This document shows, piece by piece, positions 6,419 to 11,680 of a stretch of 11,680 nt of DNA. Location of the stretch: NCBI GenBank assembly GCA_019308705.1, contig JAFDHW010000035.1, forward strand, positions 1 to 11,680. Direction: 5' to 3'. Source of the DNA: Deltaproteobacteria bacterium. GTDB taxonomy: Bacteria; Desulfobacterota; Desulfobacteria; Desulfobacterales; Desulfatibacillaceae. The first letter of the stretch is position 1, and the number at the start of each line of letters is the position of its first letter. The position numbers and the translations under genes were made by a program. The notes beneath the pieces are model-generated. The model searched no databases and was not told the origin of the DNA. It worked only from the letters and a program-made list of their open reading frames with translations.

Positions 6419-6464
6419 TGCCGTTTGAACGCCGCTATGCCTGAAAATCCCGGCAAAAACCGTG

Positions 6465-6498
6465 GGTTGCCCGGGTTCGGGCATACCAGGAGGCAACC
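6465..6498. other. Imperfect hairpin downstream of the J-protein gene
   Basis: GGTTGCC (6465-6471) and GGCAACC (6492-6498) are perfect inverted repeats, and the interval contains CCCG-GGTT-CGGG. On the minus strand the stem is followed by CCACGGTTTTT. It may be a back-up terminator for the cbpA-type gene, but the T run is short and displaced from the stem. Confidence 0.3.
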
Positions 6499-6517
6499 TG
6501 GGAGAAAAACCCGGGAG

Positions 6518-6540
6518 AAAAAAAGGAAGGCTGTGGCCTT
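6518..6540 (-). terminator. Rho-independent terminator of the cbpA-type gene
   Basis: On the minus strand AAGGC-CACA-GCCTT forms a five-pair stem with a four-base loop, followed by CC and seven T residues. The stem begins inside the TAA stop codon of the J-protein gene. The stem is short, so termination may be partial. Confidence 0.45.
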
Positions 6541-7480
6541 ACAGGCCGGTTTCCTTGAGCTTTTCCACCAGTTTCTTCTGTTCGGCGGTGAGCTTCTTGG
6601 GCGTCTGGACCTGGATGCGCACGTAGAGGTCGCCCTTGTTCTTGCCCTTCATGTCGGGCAGGCCGTGGCCGGCCATGCGTAGCTTGGTCTGGTGACGGGT
6701 GCCCGGGGGCACCTTCAGCGAGAGCTCCTTGCCCTCCAGGGTGGGCACGGAGATGGTGGTGCCCAGAAGGGCATCGGAAAGCTTGATGGAGCGGTTGACG
6801 AAGAGGTCCCTGCCTTCCACGGCGAAAGTGGAATCGGGCACAACCCTGGAGCGGATGTACAGGTCGCCGTTGGGGCCGCCGCTGGGGGAGGGCTCGCCCC
6901 GGCCGGCCAGCCGGATCTTCTTGCCCGTGACCATTCCCGGGGGAATGCGCACGTTGATTTTCTCGTGGCCCGTGCCCCGGGGAATCGACAGCGTCTTCTG
7001 CGTGCCCGTGGCCACTTCCTTCAGGGTGAGGGGGATTTCGTACACCACGTCTCGGCCCTTGGTGGGAAAGGGCTGCTGCGCGCCGCCGAACCCCCCGAAG
7101 ACGCCGCCCGCCCCGCCAAAGGGGCTTCCGCCCGTGGTCCAGGTGCGGCGCGTCTGTCCGCCGCCCCTGCCCATGAACCCGAAGTCGAATCCGAAACCGC
7201 GGAGGATGTCCTCCAAGTCCGAGCCTTTGAAGATGTCTTCCTGGGAATAGCGCTGCCTGAAGCCTTCGGTGCCGAAGTTGTCGTATTCCTTGCGCTTTTC
7301 CGGGTCGGAGAGCACCGCGTAGGCCTCGCTGATCTCCTTGAACTTCTCCTCGGCCCCGGGGTCGCCCTTGGCGTGGTCCGGGTGGTGCTTCATGGCTAGC
7401 TTGCGGTACGCCTTCTTGATTTCTTCGGCCGACGCGTTCTTGGACACGCCGAGCACTTTGTAATAATCTTTTCCGTTCAT
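6539..7480 (-). CDS. cbpA: CbpA-type (type II/B) J-domain co-chaperone
   Basis: This 313-residue cytoplasmic co-chaperone should stimulate DnaK ATPase and deliver unfolded clients. The J domain (1-70) has [21 protein letters not shown] with the essential His33-Pro34-Asp35, and a normal DxxxRxxYD end. A Gly/Phe-rich linker follows (about 94-135), then two beta-sandwich client-binding domains (about 143-292; [19 protein letters not shown] and [18 protein letters not shown]). The four CxxCxGxG zinc repeats of true DnaJ are absent, hence the CbpA assignment rather than dnaJ. No dnaK or grpE adjoins it, so it is probably an accessory partner. No strong Shine-Dalgarno precedes the ATG at 7480, although [12 protein letters not shown] is the expected start. 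It is divergent from etfB across 200 bases. Confidence 0.92.
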   Translation of the reverse strand: MNGKDYYKVLGVSKNASAEEIKKAYRKLAMKHHPDHAKGDPGAEEKFKEISEAYAVLSDPEKRKEYDNFGTEGFRQRYSQEDIFKGSDLEDILRGFGFDFGFMGRGGGQTRRTWTTGGSPFGGAGGVFGGFGGAQQPFPTKGRDVVYEIPLTLKEVATGTQKTLSIPRGTGHEKINVRIPPGMVTGKKIRLAGRGEPSPSGGPNGDLYIRSRVVPDSTFAVEGRDLFVNRSIKLSDALLGTTISVPTLEGKELSLKVPPGTRHQTKLRMAGHGLPDMKGKNKGDLYVRIQVQTPKKLTAEQKKLVEKLKETGL

Positions 7481-7524
7481 GCCGTGTGTCCGGGTTGTCT
7501 CAACCTTTCGGGATTTTTTGATGA

Positions 7525-7540
7525 TTTGATCGTGGTCAAA
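7525..7540. promoter_or_regulatory. FNR/CRP-family-like dyad between cbpA and etfB
   Basis: TTTGATCGTGGTCAAA contains TTGAT-CGTG-GTCAA, which matches the FNR box TTGAT-N4-ATCAA at nine of ten defined positions and keeps the dyad. Its centre is about 52 bases upstream of the cbpA start codon and about 148 upstream of that of etfB. CRP/FNR-family regulators in sulfate reducers use related sites. Which gene is controlled, and by what, cannot be told from this window. Confidence 0.4.
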
Positions 7541-7573
7541 CAGTAAGAAAGCCCCGCGGCGGTGTCAAGCGGG

Positions 7574-7593
7574 CGCCCTGGAGCCCCAGGGCG
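7574..7593. other. Perfect 8-bp hairpin in the divergent intergenic region
   Basis: CGCCCTGG (7574-7581) and CCAGGGCG (7586-7593) pair perfectly around the tetraloop AGCC. On the plus strand the stem extends to 11 pairs with G-U wobbles (7571-7573 with 7594-7596). No T run follows on either side, so it is not an obvious terminator. It sits eight bases upstream of the predicted etf -35. Confidence 0.5.
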
Positions 7594-7601
7594 TCTGGCG
7601 G

Positions 7602-7630
7602 TTGACAAGCCCCACGGGGATTACTACTTA
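7602..7630 (+). promoter_or_regulatory. Candidate promoter of the etfBA-rimO-ispB operon
   Basis: A perfect -35 TTGACA (7602-7607) is followed after 17 bases by TACTTA (7625-7630), a poor -10. The predicted start near 7637 leaves a leader of about 44 bases before etfB. The weak -10 may mean that an activator is needed, or that the true -10 lies elsewhere. Confidence 0.35.
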
Positions 7631-7680
7631 CCCCGGGTCCCCCATAGGCGGGTTTCTTGTCTTTTGCGGAAGGTGTGCCC

Positions 7681-8463
7681 ATGGACATCATCGTTCTCAT
7701 CAAGCAGGTGCCGGACACCGGGGCGGCGGTTTCCATCGCCGCGGACGGCGCCTCCATCGCCGCCGAGGGGCTCAAGTGGGTGGTAAACCCCTACGACGAG
7801 TACGCGGTGGAGGAAGCCCTTCGCATCAACGAGGCTGCCGGCGGCGGCACCGTCACCGTGGTGTCCGCCGGGGAGGCCCGGGCGGCCCAGGCCGTGCGCG
7901 CCGCGCTGGCCATGGGTGCGGACCGGGGCGTCCTGGTGAACGACCCCGCCCTTTCCGGGGCGGATTCCCTGGGCGTGGCCAAGGCCCTGGCCAAGGCGGT
8001 TTCCGGCATGGATTTCGGCCTGATCCTGGCCGGGTCCCGGGCCGTGGACGACGAGGCGGGCCTGGTGGGCCCCATGGTGGCCCAGCTCCTTGACATCCCC
8101 CACGTGTCCATGGCCACCACGGTTTCCCTGGAGGGGGATTCGGTCCTGGTGGAGGCGGCCACGGACGGCGGCACGGCGGTTGTCCGCGCGCCCCTGCCCG
8201 CGCTGGTCACCGCCGAGAAGGGGCTCAACGAACCCCGGTTCGCCTCCATGATGGGCATCATGAAGGCCAAGAAGAAGCCCCTGGAGGAAAAGGACCTTTC
8301 CGCCCTGGGTCTTTCGGCGGAGGACGTGGCGGCCAAAAGCGCCGTGGCGGCCATGAGCCCGCCCCCGGCCCGGCCTCCTGGAAAGATGATTTCCGGGGAC
8401 ACGCCCGAACAATTGGCCGAGAACCTGGCGGCCGCCCTGGCCGACGAAGCCAAGGTCATCTGA
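7681..8463 (+). CDS. etfB: Electron transfer flavoprotein, beta subunit
   Basis: EtfB pairs with EtfA to form a soluble flavoprotein that accepts electrons from acyl-CoA and related dehydrogenases and hands them to a quinone reductase or other acceptor. This 260-residue copy has the family landmarks: IKQVPDT (7-13), NPYDEYAVEEAL (36-47), the AMP/FAD-binding GSRAVDDEAGLVGP (118-131), and LNEPRFASMMGIMKAKKKP (182-200), the segment usually contacting dehydrogenase partners. The ATG at 7681 is preceded by GGAAGG at seven bases. An in-frame TTG at 7657 would add eight non-homologous residues and is rejected. The sequence alone does not decide whether this is an ordinary or an electron-bifurcating type. 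It is first in the operon, with etfA 13 bases downstream. Confidence 0.94.
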   Translation: MDIIVLIKQVPDTGAAVSIAADGASIAAEGLKWVVNPYDEYAVEEALRINEAAGGGTVTVVSAGEARAAQAVRAALAMGADRGVLVNDPALSGADSLGVAKALAKAVSGMDFGLILAGSRAVDDEAGLVGPMVAQLLDIPHVSMATTVSLEGDSVLVEAATDGGTAVVRAPLPALVTAEKGLNEPRFASMMGIMKAKKKPLEEKDLSALGLSAEDVAAKSAVAAMSPPPARPPGKMISGDTPEQLAENLAAALADEAKVI

Positions 8464-8476
8464 GGGGAGGTTGGTC

Positions 8477-9448
8477 ATGGCGGACAAGGACGTCCTGGCA
8501 ATCGTGCAGATGGACGGCGGCAAACCGGCCAAGGCCGGGCTGGAGGCCCTGGGGGCGGCGAGGGAACTGGCGGATGCCCTGGGGGGCGGGACGCTCGCCG
8601 CCGTTTTGGGGGAAAAGGCCGGGGGCGCGGCGGACGAACTGGCGGCCCACGGCGCGGACCTCATCCTCTATTCCGAGGACCCCGGGCTTGTCCCTTGCAT
8701 GGCCGAGGCCCACGCCGGGCTTCTGGCCGCGGTGATTTCCGAGGCCGGCCCGCGGGCGGTGGTCATGGGCCACACCCTGCGGGCAAAGGACCTGGCCGGC
8801 AGGCTCTCCGCGGCCCTGGACGCCCCGGCGGCCACGGACTGCGTGGCGATTTCGGCCGACGGCGGCGATATCGTGGCCACCCGTCCCATGTACGGGGGCA
8901 AGGTGTTCGCCAGGGTGGCGCTCAAGGCGGCCCCGGCTCTTTTGTTTCTGCGGCCCAACGTGTTCTCCCCCTCCCGGGAGGCGGGAAAGGGCGCGGTGCG
9001 GGAGATTTCCCACCCCGTGCCCGAACCCCGGGCGAAGGTGGAGTCCTTTGAGCCCCGGCCCGCGGGCAAGGTGGAACTCACCGAGGCCGATGTCGTGGTT
9101 TCCGGCGGCCGGGGCATGGGAGGGCCGGACTTCTCCGTGCTGGAGGAGCTGGCCGCCGAACTTTCCGGGGCCGTGGGCGCGTCCCGGTCCGCGGTGGACG
9201 AGGGGTGGCGGCCCCACTCCGACCAGGTGGGCCAGACCGGCAAGACCGTTTCCCCCACCCTGTACGTGGCCTGCGGCATCTCCGGGGCCGTGCAGCACCT
9301 GGCGGGCATGTCCACCTCCAAGGTGGTGGTGGCCGTGAACAAGGACCCCGAGGCCCCCATCTTCTCCAAGGCGGACTACGGCGTGGTGGGAGACCTGTTC
9401 GAGGTGGTCCCGGCGCTGACCGAGGCCATCCGAAAACGGAAGGGATAG
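8477..9448 (+). CDS. etfA: Electron transfer flavoprotein, alpha subunit
   Basis: EtfA is the larger subunit of the ETF heterodimer and carries the redox-active FAD. The 323 residues have a variable N-terminal domain (about 1-190) and the conserved C-terminal FAD domain (about 204-323). The latter shows SRSAVDEGW (236-244), QVGQTGKTVSP (250-260), GISGAVQH (267-274), NKDPEAPIF (288-296) and ADYGVVGDLFEVVP (299-312). The ATG at 8477 follows GGGGAGG at six bases; a TTG six bases earlier is less likely. No extra ferredoxin domain is fused. The ETF:quinone oxidoreductase or FeS oxidoreductase partner seen beside some anaerobe ETFs is absent from this window. Confidence 0.95.
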   Translation: MADKDVLAIVQMDGGKPAKAGLEALGAARELADALGGGTLAAVLGEKAGGAADELAAHGADLILYSEDPGLVPCMAEAHAGLLAAVISEAGPRAVVMGHTLRAKDLAGRLSAALDAPAATDCVAISADGGDIVATRPMYGGKVFARVALKAAPALLFLRPNVFSPSREAGKGAVREISHPVPEPRAKVESFEPRPAGKVELTEADVVVSGGRGMGGPDFSVLEELAAELSGAVGASRSAVDEGWRPHSDQVGQTGKTVSPTLYVACGISGAVQHLAGMSTSKVVVAVNKDPEAPIFSKADYGVVGDLFEVVPALTEAIRKRKG

Positions 9449-9462
9449 GCAGCGGGCGCCCC

Positions 9463-10782
9463 ATGGAAGGCGTGTGTCTCATAAACCTGGGGTGCCCCAG
9501 AAACGAGGCCGACGGCGAGGTCCTCCTGGGACGGCTCGCGTCGGCGGGCTACGCGGTTTCCCCGGACCCGGCCGAGGCGGAGGTGATTTTGGTGAACACC
9601 TGCGCCTTTGTGGAGGACGCGGTAAACGAGTCCATCGAGGCCGTCCTCCTGGCCGCCGGATACAAGACGTCCGGCGCGCTCCGCCGGCTGGTCGTGTGCG
9701 GATGCCTGCCCCAGCGCTACGGGAAGGAGCTTGCCGGCTCCCTCCCCGAGGCGGACGCCTTTGTGGGCGTGGGATGCGCCCACCGTATCGTGGAGGCCGT
9801 GCAATCCGAAAAACGCGTCCTGCTCTTCGGCCCCCCGGAGCAAACCCCCCTGGCGACCGCCAAAGACCCCCGGCTGTGGCCGGGCGGCTCTACGGCCTAT
9901 CTCAAGATCGCCGAAGGCTGTCCCGGCCGCTGCACCTACTGCGCCATCCCCCGCCTGCGCGGGCCGCTCCGCAGCCGCCCGCCGGAAGACGTGGAAGCCG
10001 AGACCCGGGCGCTTTACGAAATGGGGGCCAGGGAAATCGTGCTGGTGGCCCAGGAGACCACGGCCTACGGCATGGATCTTCCCGGCGCGGGCGACCTGGC
10101 GGACCTGCTGCCCCGGGTGTGCGAGGCGGCCCCGGACGCCTGGGTGCGCTTCCTCTACGGGCACCCCCTGCGGATACCGGACCGGCTCCTTTCCGCGGTG
10201 AACAGCCTGCCCCAGGTGTGCCCCTATTTCGACGTCCCGGTGCAGCATGCCAGTGACCGCATCTTGAAGGCCATGGGGCGGCGATACGGGAAGCAGGACC
10301 TGGTGGACCTTTTCTCCCGCATCCGGGACCGGGTGCCGGACGCGGTCTTGCGAACCACGCTCATGACCGGCTTCCCCGGGGAGACGGAAGAAGATTTTGC
10401 AAAGCTCGCGGACCTGGTGGAAACCGTGCGGTTCGACCACCTGGGCGTTTTCGCCTATTCGGACGCCGAGGACCTGCCCAGCCACCGCCTGGAAAACCCC
10501 GTTCCCCCAAAGGCGGCCCACGCCAGGCGCAAAGCGCTTTTGGAGATGCAGGCCGCCATTTCCCTGGACAAGCTTGCCGTCCTTGTGGGAAAAGGTATCG
10601 GCGTCATGATCCTGGAAAATACCGGAAACCCGGAAGCGCCCTTTCAAGGCCGCACCATGGGCCAGGCCCCGGGAATCGACGGAATCACCAGGGTGCGCGG
10701 CAGGGGCGCGAAACCAGGGGACTTGGTGCGCGCCCGGGTCGTCGCCGCCGGCCCCTACGATTTGTTGGCGGAAATAGAATGA
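9463..10782 (+). CDS. rimO: Ribosomal protein S12 methylthiotransferase RimO
   Basis: RimO is a radical-SAM enzyme with two 4Fe-4S clusters that adds a methylthio group to a conserved aspartate of ribosomal protein S12. The N-terminal methylthiotransferase domain shows NLGCPRN (Cys11), NTCAFVEDAVNESIE (Cys47) and VCGCLPQRY (Cys81). The radical-SAM core has CPGRCTYC (Cys153, 157 and 160) followed by AIPRLRG. The C-terminal 70 or so residues fit a TRAM domain. NTCAF-x-EDA-x-x-ESI favours RimO over the tRNA enzymes MiaB and MtaB. The length of 439 is normal. The ATG at 9463 lies 14 bases after etfA with only a weak AGCGGG ribosome site, so coupling with etfA is likely. Its stop overlaps the next ATG. 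Confidence 0.93.
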   Translation: MEGVCLINLGCPRNEADGEVLLGRLASAGYAVSPDPAEAEVILVNTCAFVEDAVNESIEAVLLAAGYKTSGALRRLVVCGCLPQRYGKELAGSLPEADAFVGVGCAHRIVEAVQSEKRVLLFGPPEQTPLATAKDPRLWPGGSTAYLKIAEGCPGRCTYCAIPRLRGPLRSRPPEDVEAETRALYEMGAREIVLVAQETTAYGMDLPGAGDLADLLPRVCEAAPDAWVRFLYGHPLRIPDRLLSAVNSLPQVCPYFDVPVQHASDRILKAMGRRYGKQDLVDLFSRIRDRVPDAVLRTTLMTGFPGETEEDFAKLADLVETVRFDHLGVFAYSDAEDLPSHRLENPVPPKAAHARRKALLEMQAAISLDKLAVLVGKGIGVMILENTGNPEAPFQGRTMGQAPGIDGITRVRGRGAKPGDLVRARVVAAGPYDLLAEIE

Positions 10783-11680
10783 AGACCCTGAAGCAGGAGA
10801 TTACCGAGGCCGTGGAGCAGGACCTTGCGGCCATCGAGGAAGAGCTCGTAAACAACCTGGACCCCTACCTGGAGCTGGTGCGCCAGGTGGCCAGCCACAT
10901 CCTGTTTTCCGGCGGAAAACGGCTGCGCCCCCTGCTCACCGTGCTGTGCGCCAGGCTGTGCGGGGCCTCGGGAGAGGAGCCCTACCAGATGGGGGTGGTG
11001 TTCGAATACCTTCACGCGGCCACCCTGCTCCACGACGACGTGGTGGACTCCTCCGGCACCCGGCGGTCCGCCCCCGCCGCCCACACGGTGTACGGGTACC
11101 AGACCGCGGTGTTGACCGGCGACTACCTGTTCGCCCGGGCCTGCTCCATGGCCACCAAGACCGGCCGCCTGCCCGTGATCCAGACCATCACGGACGTGGC
11201 CGCGGTCATGAGCCAGGGCGAGATCCAGCAGATGAAAAACCACGGCAACATCCACCTCACCGAGGACGAGTACCTGGAGGTCATCAAGAACAAGACCGCG
11301 GTGCTCATCTCCGGCGCGTGCCGGGTGGGGGCGCTTTGCGCGGACGCGGACCCCGGCGCCGTGGAGGCCCTGGCCCGGTTCGGCATGGACCTGGGCATGG
11401 CCTTCCAGATGGTGGACGACCTGTTGGACTACACCGCCGACCCCAAGGCCGCGGGCAAGCCCCTGGGCCAGGACCTGAAGGAGGGCAAGCTCACCCTGCC
11501 GCTCATCCACGCCCTGCACAAGGCCTCCAGCCTGGACCGGTTCCGCATGGCCAAGATCATCGGCTCCGGCCACTGCTCCGAGGCGGATTTCGCCCTCATC
11601 CTTTCCCGCATCCGCGCGGCCGGCGGCCTGGCCTATACCCGCCAGAAAGCCAAGAAGTTCATCCAATCCGCCCGGAAGAA
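10779..11680 (+). CDS. ispB: Long-chain polyprenyl diphosphate synthase (3' end beyond window)
   Basis: This is a trans-prenyltransferase that extends farnesyl diphosphate with isopentenyl units to make the isoprenoid tail of menaquinone or ubiquinone. The 300 residues visible include GGKRLRP (45-51), the first aspartate motif LLHDDVVD (83-90) and the second QMVDDLLDYTADPKAAGKPLGQDL (210-233), with GKLTLPLIHA (236-245). The residue five before the first DD is Ala, a small side chain that usually permits long products. Relatives are about 320 residues, so roughly 20 are missing past the window end. The ATG overlaps the rimO stop as ATGA, so the two are probably translationally coupled. The exact chain length cannot be told. 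Confidence 0.92.
   Translation, partial: MKTLKQEITEAVEQDLAAIEEELVNNLDPYLELVRQVASHILFSGGKRLRPLLTVLCARLCGASGEEPYQMGVVFEYLHAATLLHDDVVDSSGTRRSAPAAHTVYGYQTAVLTGDYLFARACSMATKTGRLPVIQTITDVAAVMSQGEIQQMKNHGNIHLTEDEYLEVIKNKTAVLISGACRVGALCADADPGAVEALARFGMDLGMAFQMVDDLLDYTADPKAAGKPLGQDLKEGKLTLPLIHALHKASSLDRFRMAKIIGSGHCSEADFALILSRIRAAGGLAYTRQKAKKFIQSARK

Noticed and set aside
7481..7680. HrcA/CIRCE or heat-shock sigma promoter upstream of the J-protein gene
   Set aside because: No TTAGCACTC-N9-GAGTGCTAA element or convincing sigma32 pair is present.
10755..11666. A 303-codon minus-strand frame antisense to the polyprenyl synthase
   Set aside because: The plus strand encodes a continuous, well-conserved prenyltransferase with both aspartate motifs. 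The antisense product is a Gly/His/Val-rich shadow.

Overview
This GC-rich window looks like ordinary chromosomal housekeeping DNA from an anaerobic deltaproteobacterium (Desulfobacterota, possibly sulfate-reducing or syntrophic). That placement is an inference from three things: the base composition, a zinc-ribbon (MJ0042-type)/DUF3426 protein encoded beside hpt, and an etfBA pair joined to rimO and a polyprenyl synthase gene. I found no mobile element, CRISPR array, integrase or phage gene, and no clearly new multi-gene system.

Layout. (1) At 50-724 (+) lies a YkgJ-type cysteine-cluster protein, convergent with and overlapping the end of ddl. (2) At 657-2508 (-) a tight three-gene operon runs DUF1992 (DnaJ-homologue family), then a two-helix membrane protein with a SHOCT tail, then D-Ala-D-Ala ligase. 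Both junctions are 4-base ATGA overlaps, and a good sigma70-type promoter lies just upstream. (3) At 2652-2728 (-) is a complete tRNA with anticodon CAT and encoded CCA, with its own promoter. (4) At 2792-6253 (-) hpt is followed 15 bases later by a 975-residue protein: N-terminal zinc ribbon, about 650 residues of acidic repeats, a lysine cluster, one membrane helix and a DUF3426-like C-terminal domain. (5) At 6254-6538 is a 285-base gap with a candidate terminator for the upstream J-protein gene, a candidate hpt promoter with three copies of a TTGACATACA-like motif, and a GC-rich leader. (6) At 6539-7480 (-) is a CbpA-type J-domain co-chaperone. (7) At 7481-7680 a divergent control region holds an FNR/CRP-like dyad, a strong hairpin and a candidate etf promoter. 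(8) From 7681 to the end (+) a compact operon carries etfB, etfA, rimO and a long-chain polyprenyl diphosphate synthase gene cut by the window edge.

How the genes fit together. EtfBA forms a flavoprotein that normally passes electrons from acyl-CoA or related dehydrogenases toward the quinone pool. The polyprenyl synthase makes the isoprenoid tail of that quinone, and RimO modifies ribosomal protein S12 with radical-SAM chemistry. The operon therefore combines electron transfer, quinone supply and translation. The minus-strand genes cover cell-wall precursor synthesis, purine salvage and protein folding.

The most unusual object is the acidic zinc-ribbon membrane protein, with an internal 162-base tandem duplication. 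The most testable regulatory signals are the FNR-like dyad between cbpA and etfB and the repeated motif at the hpt promoter.
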